Source: a virus. Taken from it: a stretch of 64,000 nt of DNA. This document shows positions 5,340-13,354 of this stretch, piece after piece. The notes under the pieces were generated by a model. It did no database searches, was not told the DNA's origin, and saw only the letters and a list, made by a program, of their open reading frames with translations. Position numbers and translations under genes: made by a program. The stretch lies in the IMG/VR virus record IMGVR_UViG_3300032334_000315, positions 1 to 64,000 of that record; one strand, given 5' to 3'. Position 1 is the first letter of the stretch. Each line of letters begins with the position of its first letter.

Positions 5340-5984
5340 TTAGGCGGCAAGATTTTTCATAATCTTGCCCATACGGCGACCGTGTGCGGGATACGCAACC
5401 ACAGCCACATCCTTGCTCCAGCAAGCGCGGCAATCGCCACATTTGCCACCACGCTCATATGCGTCACACACCTTGGACGCTTCGGTCTCGGAGTCGGCAA
5501 ACGGAACAACCGTTGAGCCATGCTCACCATGCTCAAAAGCGCCGTTAATGAAGTCCGACGAATAGCGAACCGCTGCGTTCGGCAGGGCCTTCATCCGTTC
5601 AAGGATCGCGCGGATACGCGGGACCTTATAAGACTTCGTGGGCAGCCAATGCTGGACGTGAGGAGTCTTTTGCATGACCAGAAAAATCTTGAAAGCCAGA
5701 GCCGGGTGGTAAACGTCACCCGAGTCGAACCAACGGAAAAATTTCTGGCGCTTCAACTCCTTGACCATATCATCGACCCACTCACCGCGCTTCCAATCCT
5801 CGCGGTTGTGTTCGCGCAATGCGATGGCGTCAGGCATCTGGTAGAAACCCTCAGCCGCATAGCAACCAGCGCACACCTCAACCGGGGCCTTTGTCACCGG
5901 GTCGATAGAGCCAGGGCAGGTTTTACGTGCCTGGAGAGACCAGGATTTGGCAGGCATTTTCGAGGCTTTGGACAGCTTAATCAT
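5340..5984 (-). CDS. GP88-like phage protein, 214 aa
   Basis: This resembles the phage/plasmid gene product 88 family (GP88), from recall. Family-like features are a conserved CPGS near residue 23, CAGCYA near 38, RWFDSGDV near 88 and a C-terminal cysteine cluster KCGDCRACW. The spaced cysteines could bind zinc or an iron-sulfur cluster; the biochemical role is not known to me. It has its own strong promoter and a 3' end only 4 nt before the next promoter. Confidence 0.78.
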   Translation of the reverse strand: MIKLSKASKMPAKSWSLQARKTCPGSIDPVTKAPVEVCAGCYAAEGFYQMPDAIALREHNREDWKRGEWVDDMVKELKRQKFFRWFDSGDVYHPALAFKIFLVMQKTPHVQHWLPTKSYKVPRIRAILERMKALPNAAVRYSSDFINGAFEHGEHGSTVVPFADSETEASKVCDAYERGGKCGDCRACWSKDVAVVAYPAHGRRMGKIMKNLAA

Positions 5985-6023
5985 TGCTATTCGCTCCGTT
6001 CGCTCAATTCATCTTATATTCTG

Positions 6024-6052
6024 ATAGTACCACGAGCTGGCAGGATTGTCAA
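6024..6052 (-). promoter_or_regulatory. sigma70-type early promoter
   Basis: TTGACA (6052-6047), a 17-bp spacer and TACTAT (6029-6024), 40 nt before the GP88-like gene. Confidence 0.86.
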
Positions 6053-6085
6053 CCCGTGGTGCTAAACATTTTTGTAATTCTTTTG

Positions 6086-6784
6086 TTACTCTTTGTAAGA
6101 CTCCTTGAGAAGGAACGCGGGCATGTATTCACGCGGGTCATCCTGAGCCGCCAGCTCAAGGCGAGCAAATTCCTCAAGAACCTCTTCCTGAGTTTGCGTC
6201 ATGGCTTGCTTGGTCACAGGATGCTTTTTGGCTGAGGCTGAGACCGCTTTCATTGTCTCAAGGTTCTTGGCCTTAGCAAGAGCCTTAGCCTCGTCCGATA
6301 CACGAGCCGGGTCAATCACAGGCTTGGCCTTAGCGGCATGTGCCTTATTGATTGCACGAACCGACGGCTCGGCTGCAACCTTAGCCGACTTAACCTTAGC
6401 CGCAGGCATGGGCTTGACACGACCAGACTTCACGGCCTTAGCAATAAGCTCATTTGCTTCGGCATGGATGTCCTTGACCGGCGCTTTAGCCTTGGGCGCC
6501 TTAGCGACCTTAGCTTTGGGCGTCTTGGAACCAGTGGTGCCGGCGAGGGCCAGAGCGTCGGTGACGGCCGAGAAGTCGGTTGAGACCATCGTATAGCTTA
6601 CGACCTTGCGACCCTCTCGGAGGGGCTCAAAGGCCAGCTTAGCTGCACGGATCTGGCTGAGACCATACCGGGCATTGCGTTCCGAACCCAGAAGCGCGAC
6701 CAGCTCAGCCACCGTGACCTTGCCAGACTTTTGCTTGCAGAATTCAACAATTTTATGGGCGCATTTGGCATCAAACTTGGACAT
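6086..6784 (-). CDS. Lys/Ala-rich putative DNA-binding protein, 232 aa
   Basis: Residues 1-70 form a compact basic domain of winged-helix-like composition. Residues 85-175 are a low-complexity linker with repeated KAK/APKAK units, like bacterial histone H1-like tails. A more acidic helical C-terminus follows. I infer nucleic-acid binding from composition; no family was recognised with confidence. The gene has a strong promoter and a leader with AAAGG before the ATG. Confidence 0.65.
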   Translation of the reverse strand: MSKFDAKCAHKIVEFCKQKSGKVTVAELVALLGSERNARYGLSQIRAAKLAFEPLREGRKVVSYTMVSTDFSAVTDALALAGTTGSKTPKAKVAKAPKAKAPVKDIHAEANELIAKAVKSGRVKPMPAAKVKSAKVAAEPSVRAINKAHAAKAKPVIDPARVSDEAKALAKAKNLETMKAVSASAKKHPVTKQAMTQTQEEVLEEFARLELAAQDDPREYMPAFLLKESYKE

Positions 6785-6817
6785 GATATATACCTTTCGA
6801 TTTTTACCTACTTTTAT

Positions 6818-6846
6818 ATCCTACTAGGAATGGCAAGGATTGTCAA
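6818..6846 (-). promoter_or_regulatory. sigma70-type early promoter
   Basis: TTGACA (6846-6841), a 17-bp spacer and TAGGAT (6823-6818). It gives a leader of about 30 nt to the Lys/Ala-rich protein gene. Confidence 0.86.
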
Positions 6847-6903
6847 TATGGTTTTGCACATTTTCAGCATTATTTTTGTAACCGTTCATGTTACAATCTT
6901 TAC

Positions 6904-7050
6904 TCAGGCAGTAGCCTCCCATGCTGTGATTAGCGTTTGATAGTTAATCTCATAAGGCAAAGCTAAAGTCTCAAGCTCTCGAAGATATGTAACCTTTTCG
7001 GCAACAGTCTCAAGTGCGCGAAAAGTCTGAAAAATGTATTCAATAGTCAT
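6904..7050 (-). CDS. orphan small protein, 48 aa
   Basis: The open frame runs from ATG 7050 to a TGA ending at 6904. AGGAGC lies 6 nt before the ATG and a full promoter lies 31 nt upstream, which is why I accept so short a gene. The product is predicted helical and amphipathic (FRALETVAEKV, YLRELETLAL) with no cysteine or membrane segment. Function unknown. Confidence 0.7.
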   Translation of the reverse strand: MTIEYIFQTFRALETVAEKVTYLRELETLALPYEINYQTLITAWEATA

Positions 7051-7080
7051 GCTCTAGCTCCTTTGATTGACTCTATACAC

Positions 7081-7109
7081 AGAATACAAGGAAAAGGCGC
7101 CATTGTCAA
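7081..7109 (-). promoter_or_regulatory. sigma70-type early promoter overlapping a hairpin
   Basis: TTGACA (7109-7104), a 17-bp spacer and TATTCT (7086-7081). The -35 lies in the loop of the hairpin at 7094-7118. Confidence 0.84.
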
Positions 7110-7118
7110 TAGCGCCTT
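7094..7118 (-). terminator. hairpin, probable terminator of the radical SAM operon
   Basis: AAGGCGC and GCGCCTT form a 7-bp stem with an 11-nt loop. On the minus strand the stem is followed by TTCCTTG, a weak T run. It lies 48 nt after the radical SAM stop codon. Confidence 0.5.
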
Positions 7119-7165
7119 CCAAGTTATTTTCAGATAGTTTTTGGTGTTGCTAAAATGTCACATCG

Positions 7166-8536
7166 CTAGAACTTGGCAATCAATGCGTCAACCTCGGGCA
7201 TGGTAGCACGCCAGCTGGTGCCGCGCGACCGATCCAGTGCGTCCATATAATTCCGGAACATTACCAGCTTCTGGGAACATTCGGTATCTGTAAACGTGGT
7301 GAGATTGTTTTTCAGATAACCAACGATATGCTTTTGGTCAGCATGTGGCAAATCGGACTCCTCATAAATGCGAATGACGGCCTCTTTAGCCTCTCGAGGT
7401 AGGTTGACGATATCGACCTGAGGTGGTGCGCGAAGGATGCGAAACACAAAATCATTATAGCCGAGCTTACTGAAATACCTATGCATTGTGATAGGTGAGA
7501 ATATGGAATAGATGCCGATGCAAGATGTGATGTTGGCAATCTTTTCGTGCAAGCCATATTCGCGCAGCATTTCAATATTATGGAGGATGCGGTCGAACTT
7601 CAACGGGAATCTAATCAGGTTGTACCGGTCTTCAACATCGTCCGCGCTGATACGGATGATGACATCCTTAAACTCGGTGAGGTACTTCAAAATCTTTGGA
7701 TTGAGGACGCTCAGGTTGGTATCGTATTCCATGACGATGTTTTTAGCATAGCCACGCTCGACCAACTTCTCAATGAAAACATCGTGGACTGGCTGAATGA
7801 ACGGTTCACCGCCTGTGATATAGACATGACGAAGGTGCGGCGAGAATTCATCAAACTGCTTCCACCAACGTGGGTCATCGTTCCACGAATCTGTATCGGC
7901 TGAATATGTTTTGCGACCAGTAGGAGATGTTTTGACCTCAATATTATATCGCTTTGTGCCTACGTCAAAGAAATTCTTGCGATTAACTAAAATTTGATCC
8001 TCATACCACAAAGATGAATAGAGAGGTTCGCACATAACACATTTGGCATTGCATAGATTGCTAAATCGCATATCCAAACTCAATGGCATCATATCAATAG
8101 AGCCATCAGCATCCATGATGTTTGGTGCAGTCTCGGGTAATACCGCACCAGTCAAAGGATGACCACCTATACGATCACGGTTCGTTCCGCTATCTAGATT
8201 TTGATAGTATGATCGTACAACGCGAAGTGATGTAGGAATTTCGTTGTGAGTTGCAGCAGCATCATCACGATCCCAACACACCTTGCATATCTCGTGGCGC
8301 TTACCTTCAGACTGCGCTAATCGCAACTCCTTATGCCACTTGCTGTTCATAGCATCTTTGATTGAGTGCGTTAAAACATTCATCGTGTTGCCGTCATCAT
8401 CTACAGCAACGCCATGGCTATCACGACCATCTGATGTCTTGTGGCCCGTGAAGCAGCAAATCTTAAAATCACCTGATGGCAAAATCATAATAGATGACCA
8501 TGGCATCGTACAAAATGTTTTATTGCTGAACGGCAT
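7166..8536 (-). CDS. radical SAM protein with N-terminal SPASM/twitch-like cysteines, 456 aa
   Basis: The start is ATG 8536, with GGAG upstream inside the end of the DUF2061 gene. Cys162, Cys166 and Cys169 form CxxxCxxC for the radical SAM iron-sulfur cluster, and YITGGEP follows about 90 residues on. Before the core, residues 9-90 carry CTMPW, CCFTG and CKVCW, which look like a SPASM/twitch auxiliary cluster that is normally C-terminal. SPASM enzymes often modify peptides or proteins; the substrate here is unknown. It is the last gene of an operon with an outer-membrane protein, a PP-loop protein and a DUF2061 protein. Confidence 0.85.
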   Translation of the reverse strand: MPFSNKTFCTMPWSSIMILPSGDFKICCFTGHKTSDGRDSHGVAVDDDGNTMNVLTHSIKDAMNSKWHKELRLAQSEGKRHEICKVCWDRDDAAATHNEIPTSLRVVRSYYQNLDSGTNRDRIGGHPLTGAVLPETAPNIMDADGSIDMMPLSLDMRFSNLCNAKCVMCEPLYSSLWYEDQILVNRKNFFDVGTKRYNIEVKTSPTGRKTYSADTDSWNDDPRWWKQFDEFSPHLRHVYITGGEPFIQPVHDVFIEKLVERGYAKNIVMEYDTNLSVLNPKILKYLTEFKDVIIRISADDVEDRYNLIRFPLKFDRILHNIEMLREYGLHEKIANITSCIGIYSIFSPITMHRYFSKLGYNDFVFRILRAPPQVDIVNLPREAKEAVIRIYEESDLPHADQKHIVGYLKNNLTTFTDTECSQKLVMFRNYMDALDRSRGTSWRATMPEVDALIAKF

Positions 8537-8753
8537 CCACCTTCTCCTTCTTTCCCCAACCAACTGCATTCCACACGCGCTCGTGCGAGTAGTAAATAAA
8601 GGTGTTAAATATAGCAGCAAGACCAGCTACGGCTAGACCTGCGCGCCAGTCACCAGTTACCATATATGTATATGTGAAATTCACACCTGTGAGTAGGACG
8701 CGCCATGTGACAATTTTTGCGACTGTGCGCCAATGCGTTTCAACGAATGTCAT
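8520..8753 (-). CDS. DUF2061 membrane protein, 77 aa
   Basis: The sequence fits DUF2061: a TWRVLLTG-type first segment and the C-terminal signature YYSHERVWNAVGWG. Two hydrophobic helices at about residues 13-32 and 38-55 make it a small integral inner-membrane protein. The family often sits beside sulfate or phosphosulfate metabolism genes in bacteria, but has no defined activity. GGAG precedes the ATG. It overlaps the radical SAM gene by 17 nt and follows the PP-loop gene by 2 nt, so all are coupled. Confidence 0.85.
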   Translation of the reverse strand: MTFVETHWRTVAKIVTWRVLLTGVNFTYTYMVTGDWRAGLAVAGLAAIFNTFIYYSHERVWNAVGWGKKEKVDAVQQ

Positions 8754-8755
8754 GT

Positions 8756-9898
8756 TTACTCCAAATAATATAGAGGGCTGTAGAATGGCATCATATTCTT
8801 TTTGAATCCGTCTTCTTCTCTCCTCAGAGGATCCAGTCTGCCGTAGATAGAATTTACGATACTACGATACCGAAGCCCAGCAAGAACATTGCTAGTCAAT
8901 AACCATTTATCTCTTGCGCTGTAGACGAATGAATGCGCTTTGCCATTACAGAAGATATCATTCGACCATTTTGGATACAACAGTGTTTTAACAGGCTCAT
9001 CTTTTAGGAACTTATCAAACAGTGGCGAGTATCCATTTGATTTATATGAACCACGAACACTATCAGCAAATGCGCCTGCATCAGTTGAGTGCGTGATAAA
9101 ATTTTTGACAACATGTGCTTGCTTGATTGGTATCAATGGAAAATCAGGTGACCAATAAAACAATTCATCGTACCAACCCTGATGATATTTTTTCTGTACA
9201 TATGGGCCAACACAGTTATCTATGTTGTCGCAGAAACGAAATGCATGTTTGCCATTCTCGTATACCATGAATGGCTTTTCTTTACCCCATACAAAGCAAA
9301 CTTTTTTACCCGCCTCAATCATATTTTTGTAGTCTGATATCTTATCACGGAACAGGTGCTTTGCAGGATTATTTGGGCTGACATGAAAGTTCACGTTGTA
9401 TTCAAAGTCGGAATGCCACGTTTCAAATAGGTCAATGCAATATTGAGAAATGTCCACGAGACGGAACTTGAATTCAATTCCACTATCTTTTAGTTTTTGA
9501 ACGTCTGGAAAAACAACATTGGTAATTTCCGCGTTGTAGTGATTTTGTGCATCACTTGTCGCTTCATAATTCCATGTTGTTGCAATCTCGTCTATCTTCA
9601 ATCCAGCATCAATCCACGCTAGAAGAAGATTATGGCTATCACTACCGCCAGAATACCACAGAACAACATAATCATAATTTTCACGGATCTGTTTGGCCCT
9701 CATCTTATAGAGTGTCCACAAATCAGTTTCTGGTTCATGCTTCCAGTCTAATGCACTAAAGGCGGAGTGATTAAAATTCCACTCCGCCTCTAAGCTAGTT
9801 GTGGAAGCCCACTCAAGGGCTTCCATCTTACTATATGTTGTTCTATCCCCTACTGTGTAAAAGCCAAACTTATCCGCAGTGAAGGATGTTTTCATCAT
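8756..9898 (-). CDS. PP-loop (adenine nucleotide alpha hydrolase) protein, 380 aa
   Basis: The nucleotide-binding PP loop is SGGSDS at residues 83-88 after a hydrophobic strand YVVLWY, as in asparagine synthetase and tRNA thiolation or QueC-type enzymes. These activate a substrate by adenylation. The remaining ~290 residues, rich in Trp and Tyr, match no subfamily I can name. It starts at TGATG over the stop of the outer-membrane protein gene. With the downstream radical SAM enzyme it could form a two-step modification pathway; that pairing is inference. Confidence 0.82.
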   Translation of the reverse strand: MMKTSFTADKFGFYTVGDRTTYSKMEALEWASTTSLEAEWNFNHSAFSALDWKHEPETDLWTLYKMRAKQIRENYDYVVLWYSGGSDSHNLLLAWIDAGLKIDEIATTWNYEATSDAQNHYNAEITNVVFPDVQKLKDSGIEFKFRLVDISQYCIDLFETWHSDFEYNVNFHVSPNNPAKHLFRDKISDYKNMIEAGKKVCFVWGKEKPFMVYENGKHAFRFCDNIDNCVGPYVQKKYHQGWYDELFYWSPDFPLIPIKQAHVVKNFITHSTDAGAFADSVRGSYKSNGYSPLFDKFLKDEPVKTLLYPKWSNDIFCNGKAHSFVYSARDKWLLTSNVLAGLRYRSIVNSIYGRLDPLRREEDGFKKNMMPFYSPLYYLE

Positions 9899-10443
9899 CA
9901 GAACTTATAGTTGACGCCAAGAGACATACGATCTTCGATGCCCTTGAAGTCAAAATTTTCTACGCGGCGGTACCGAGCATCAAGCTCGATTGCGGAGGTG
10001 ACCGCAAACTTAATACCACCACCAGCTGCCCAAACTGCCTCATTCTTAGGACCACCAACACGAACAGGAAGCTTGCTATCAACAAAGCGATAACCAACAC
10101 CGCCGAGGGCATACGGAGAGAAAGGACCAAACGCATATGATACAAGCGCATTGCCTGAAACCATGTTAGTATTGCCCTTGGTGTAATCATATGCGGCTTC
10201 TGCTGTGAAACCCATCGGACCAAAACCTAGAACCTTACGACCTGCAATAACGCCGAAAGCTGTAGGAGCTTGTCTGTTGACGCCATCAGTGACATTCGCT
10301 CCGACATTAACACCAACATAATTGTCGGCGCTTACGAAGACGGGTACGGGAGCCTTTGGAGCGACCTTGCCGCTTGGTACGTCAGTTGCATAAGCGGAAG
10401 TGCTTAGTGCAAGTGCGAAGATGGTAGTGATTGTGTTTTTCAT
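9898..10443 (-). CDS. outer-membrane beta-barrel protein (Omp25/RopB-like), 181 aa
   Basis: Residues 1-19 are a signal peptide ending at AYA. The mature protein alternates hydrophobic and polar residues in about eight strands and ends in GVNYKF, a terminal-aromatic outer-membrane insertion signal. It resembles the OmpA-like porin family of Rhizobiales (Omp25/RopB). Phage-made outer-membrane proteins can block a receptor or alter the surface after infection; that role here is inference. AAGGAG lies before the ATG. It is the first gene of the operon with PP-loop, DUF2061 and radical SAM genes. Confidence 0.85.
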   Translation of the reverse strand: MKNTITTIFALALSTSAYATDVPSGKVAPKAPVPVFVSADNYVGVNVGANVTDGVNRQAPTAFGVIAGRKVLGFGPMGFTAEAAYDYTKGNTNMVSGNALVSYAFGPFSPYALGGVGYRFVDSKLPVRVGGPKNEAVWAAGGGIKFAVTSAIELDARYRRVENFDFKGIEDRMSLGVNYKF

Positions 10444-10474
10444 ATTTACTCCTTAGTCTAAAAAGACATTATAT

Positions 10475-10494
10475 AAAAGTAGGAAGATTCCTAC
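10475..10494 (-). terminator. terminator after tRNA-Gly
   Basis: GTAGGA and TCCTAC form a short stem with a 4-nt loop, followed on the minus strand by TTTTATAT. It lies 60 nt past the tRNA CCA end. Confidence 0.55.
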
Positions 10495-10556
10495 GCTCAA
10501 TGCCATCCAGTTACAGATAGCAATCACGAGGGCTATTTCTAGCCACTCGCGAAACT

Positions 10557-10631
10557 TGGAGCGGGCGACAGGGTTCGAACCTGCGACGAACAGCTTGGAA
10601 GGCTGACACTCTACCACTGAGTTACGCCCGC
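10557..10631 (-). tRNA. tRNA-Gly (TCC)
   Basis: Acceptor GCGGGCG pairs with CGCCCGC; CCA encoded. The stem TCAGC/GCTGT closes loop CTTCCAA, giving TCC. It lies alone, away from the main array, with its own promoter and terminator. Confidence 0.93.
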
Positions 10632-10642
10632 AATCTCTATAC

Positions 10643-10671
10643 ATTATATATAAATCTTTAATCGTTGTCAA
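10643..10671 (-). promoter_or_regulatory. sigma70-type promoter for tRNA-Gly
   Basis: TTGACA (10671-10666), a 17-bp spacer and TATAAT (10648-10643), with +1 expected about 5 nt before the mature tRNA 5' end. Confidence 0.87.
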
Positions 10672-10676
10672 GATAA

Positions 10677-11042
10677 TTATGCCTGTCTTGTGAGATAGTT
10701 TGGACGCACATATCTTGCACCAAAATATTCTTTGACCAACTGAATAACAATCTGATCGTCATATTCCTTGCATGAGAAAACATCGAGGTACATAGCATTA
10801 CCACCCATGCCATCATCTGGCACAAAATGCGCTACGATATTTGATGTTTCGATTAACTGTACCAATGTGTAGCCGGCCTTGTTGCCTGAGCCAAAGTTAA
10901 CAATCTGTGGTTCACCATAAGCGACCATATCAATATCTTTGACCAAACGCTTGACGAAATAATAGATGTTCTCCGCATCTGTGATTGCTGCGTGGTCTAG
11001 TTCAGCGCAGTCCAATAGGAGGTGATAACCCCAGTATGACAT
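10677..11042 (-). CDS. speD: S-adenosylmethionine decarboxylase-like protein (SpeD family), 121 aa
   Basis: The fold and length match the short prokaryotic SpeD proenzyme. The sequence around residues 58-75, GYTLVQLIETSNIVAHFV, aligns with the family's ESH...HT self-cleavage region. Ser67 after Glu65-Thr66 is the candidate pyruvoyl-forming serine, and His72 and Cys91 the candidate catalytic residues. The enzyme makes decarboxylated SAM for spermidine synthesis, which could neutralise packaged DNA. No spermidine synthase is visible in the window. AAGGAGA precedes the ATG. It is the last gene of the long 20-to-10.7 kb operon. Confidence 0.85.
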   Translation of the reverse strand: MSYWGYHLLLDCAELDHAAITDAENIYYFVKRLVKDIDMVAYGEPQIVNFGSGNKAGYTLVQLIETSNIVAHFVPDDGMGGNAMYLDVFSCKEYDDQIVIQLVKEYFGARYVRPNYLTRQA

Positions 11043-11053
11043 ATTCGTTCTCC

Positions 11054-12031
11054 TTAAAGTCCGTTAAAAGAATTACTGTTTCTTGTGTCGTAAGTCCATT
11101 CGTACCACGACTCGAAAAATGCTCGTACTTCCTTCTCGTTGAACACAGGAGACCTGAGAACGTCAACGATATTATCCGCCGTAGCCTTGTTACTCACACA
11201 ATCATACTCACATCTACCAAAGGTAATCACTGGGCGCTTATGAAGCATTGCTTCCATACCAGTACCAGAATTCACGACAACAACCGCATGTGCTTTGGGA
11301 ATCAAATCGTGAATGGACACGTCATCGACCCAATCAACATGATCGTATTGTTTAGCCGCTTGATATAATGATCCCATGCTACCTGGATTAACAGGATGAC
11401 CTTTTACAATCAGTGGCATATTTAGCTTCTTTGTAGCCTCACATGTTGCTATCATAGCATCAAGTACCGAGATGTCGGAATGGTACTTGATTGTTTCGTC
11501 GTGCGGAATCTGGCAAAGAAACAAAGCATATGGGCCACCTTCAATCTTGAGACTACCGATAGCTGGCTGCTGGAACTTGCTCTCGCCTGTGAGCGCACGA
11601 GCCTGCATCTGAGCATAGAAGCTTCCGTGTGGTAGCTCAAGGTTCCAATCATAGTCAAATGGGTACCTTGAGCTACCACCAGCAAAGCCCTTTGAGTCAA
11701 TATAAAACTGAAACGGAAAGACTGTCTGCATGTAATATCGAATCTCTTTTCCGTTCACAGGAAAAGTATCGGACGATTTGTGTGGCACATAAACGATATC
11801 AGTAGCTAATGATTCAACAAACTCAGGCGTGAATTGCCAAAGCGGCTTTTCAATATACTGAATGAAGTCACCTTTCTTTCGGTGAATCTCAAGCAACCGA
11901 TCGCCCATCTTTTGCCAGTGAACGCGAATCGGTGGAATAGGTCCACGACCTTCTGGTACTGGTCCTTCCTTAAATGTCACATCCAAGCGAGGAAATAGGA
12001 TTGTTACTTTTCTCAAGGCGTACTCTCCCAT
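11054..12031 (-). CDS. KpsC/KpsS-like capsule glycosyltransferase, 325 aa
   Basis: The C-terminal half resembles the capsule polysaccharide (Kdo transferase) family: KGHP at residues 210-213 and NSGTGME at 254-260, followed by a KRPVITFG strand. Such enzymes add Kdo or similar sugars to lipid-linked glycans. The ATG at 12031 lacks a ribosome site. A TTG at about 12016, overlapping the upstream stop as TTGA and preceded by GGGAG, may be the real start. It belongs to a run of surface-glycan genes. Confidence 0.75.
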   Translation of the reverse strand: MGEYALRKVTILFPRLDVTFKEGPVPEGRGPIPPIRVHWQKMGDRLLEIHRKKGDFIQYIEKPLWQFTPEFVESLATDIVYVPHKSSDTFPVNGKEIRYYMQTVFPFQFYIDSKGFAGGSSRYPFDYDWNLELPHGSFYAQMQARALTGESKFQQPAIGSLKIEGGPYALFLCQIPHDETIKYHSDISVLDAMIATCEATKKLNMPLIVKGHPVNPGSMGSLYQAAKQYDHVDWVDDVSIHDLIPKAHAVVVVNSGTGMEAMLHKRPVITFGRCEYDCVSNKATADNIVDVLRSPVFNEKEVRAFFESWYEWTYDTRNSNSFNGL

Positions 12032-12219
12032 GCGCTATTCAAAATAACCCAATCTTTGATACAGTTTTCTTTTGTTAGTTCTTTTGGGTTTGTTTTTTTG
12101 CGTTCTTCGCGCACCCAATCGCGCCAATCCCAATCAAGAATTTGTTCCTCTGATACTGTTTCGACTTCATAGGTTTCGCCTCGTTCACCGCCAGTTATCA
12201 TGTAAGAGAAATATCTCAT
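12013..12219 (-). CDS. orphan small protein, 68 aa
   Basis: An unrecognised acidic protein with several Trp residues (WDWRDW near residue 32). Translation is coupled: its ATG overlaps the stop of the preceding gene as ATGA, and its end overlaps the next gene by 19 nt. No membrane segment or cysteine pattern. Confidence 0.68.
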   Translation of the reverse strand: MRYFSYMITGGERGETYEVETVSEEQILDWDWRDWVREERKKTNPKELTKENCIKDWVILNSAWESTP

Positions 12220-12407
12220 TTCTTAATCCACATCAATCCTAGATTAGAGACAGGTTCATAACCTTCTGCTTTCAATTCTTCTGTATTTTTTGATTCTTTA
12301 ATAAGATCAGCAATCAAATTGTTAGGCATTGGTTGAACTGAACAGATTTCTTCTGCTATTTTTTTTGCTACAGTTTCTCTGATAACTTTTAGTTGATCTT
12401 CATTCAT
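12216..12407 (-). CDS. orphan small protein, 63 aa
   Basis: A small helical protein ending in GYEPVSNLGLMWIKK. I recall similar C-terminal stretches in small proteins of T4-like phages, without a function. It starts at ATGA over the stop of the glycosyltransferase gene upstream and is coupled to the next gene downstream by another ATGA. Confidence 0.68.
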   Translation of the reverse strand: MNEDQLKVIRETVAKKIAEEICSVQPMPNNLIADLIKESKNTEELKAEGYEPVSNLGLMWIKK

Positions 12408-13120
12408 CGCATCATCCTTTCGAAGAAAGCTTTCTTGGCAAGGTATGTAGGATTTTCATACTTCCTCGGTCCCTTACCAGTCCAGATCGTAGTTCCTTCC
12501 ACGAACTCCCAGTCCATAAATTTCGCGTCGAAATACCTAAAACGATAGTCAGTAATATCTTCCTGATAAGCTTCATTGATAGCCACCTGATCTAGAAACC
12601 ACGCAAGAGGGCCTTGCTTGATACGCTTTTCAACCTTCTCTAGGAATGGTACAGCCTCTTGTGAAATGAACACTGCACCAGCTGCTACACGACTACCAGC
12701 ATTTTCCCAACCCTGCGTACCGGGCAATGGCTCACGAAGAAACAATCCAACCTGATCATCAAGGATCGGTTCAATATGTTGCATAACCAAACAGTCGGTG
12801 TCAATGATAAGCAAATCACATTCATGGTTCTGCATCACAAGGCCTGCACTAATAAACCTATCGCAGGCATAAACCGTACGAAGTTCTTCTGAATCTTTAG
12901 GGCAAGCATACATGGTACTCATAGACCAACTAAAATCACTATGCGGCCATTCAGATATCTTGTGATACTTGGAACTCATATCATCAAGGATGTCACGATC
13001 ATCTTGCCCAGGAGCAATCACATTGATATGAATAGAGTTATTATGATATGCAGCCGACGCTACGAGCGCGGGCGCGTGTACGCGAAGATACTTGGAGTCG
13101 CAGGAAGCAAACAGTTTCAT
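12404..13120 (-). CDS. GT-A fold glycosyltransferase, 238 aa
   Basis: A DxD metal/nucleotide-sugar motif is present as IIDTD with Asp107 and Asp109, after a hydrophobic strand. An aromatic-rich C-terminus follows. Overall layout is that of GT8-like glycosyltransferases. The N-terminus LFASCDSKYLRVHAPALV fits a Rossmann-like first strand. Acceptor unknown. It is coupled to its neighbours by ATGA overlaps. Confidence 0.75.
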   Translation of the reverse strand: MKLFASCDSKYLRVHAPALVASAAYHNNSIHINVIAPGQDDRDILDDMSSKYHKISEWPHSDFSWSMSTMYACPKDSEELRTVYACDRFISAGLVMQNHECDLLIIDTDCLVMQHIEPILDDQVGLFLREPLPGTQGWENAGSRVAAGAVFISQEAVPFLEKVEKRIKQGPLAWFLDQVAINEAYQEDITDYRFRYFDAKFMDWEFVEGTTIWTGKGPRKYENPTYLAKKAFFERMMR

Positions 13121-13353
13121 TCGATATTATCCATGACTTCAATTAGAGGTCGCGCAGCTTTCATGAAGTCGTCTGAAAACTGTTTGCATTCAAGATAACG
13201 TGTTCTCAGAACACCAATGGTCGTATGAATATGACCCATATCATGTGGACCATTCATCTCAGCATACTTCTCTAGATACGCAATTTCTTTCTTAAGGAAA
13301 TACATATGGTCAAAGATCGCCATAGCACCACCCATATGTTCACGAAAACTCAT
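13117..13353 (-). CDS. orphan small protein, 78 aa
   Basis: A Met- and His-rich, helical, soluble small protein (HMGGAMAIFDHMYFLKKE at the N-terminus). I do not recognise it. AGGAAG lies 5 nt before the ATG and the stop overlaps the next start. It lies between two glycosyltransferase genes and may be an accessory subunit; that is only position-based. Confidence 0.65.
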   Translation of the reverse strand: MSFREHMGGAMAIFDHMYFLKKEIAYLEKYAEMNGPHDMGHIHTTIGVLRTRYLECKQFSDDFMKAARPLIEVMDNIE

Positions 13354-13354
13354 C

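Noticed and set aside
10453-10671. 72-aa frame over tRNA-Gly
   Set aside because: Its first half is the translated tRNA-Gly and its second half covers the terminator hairpin; there is no ribosome site.
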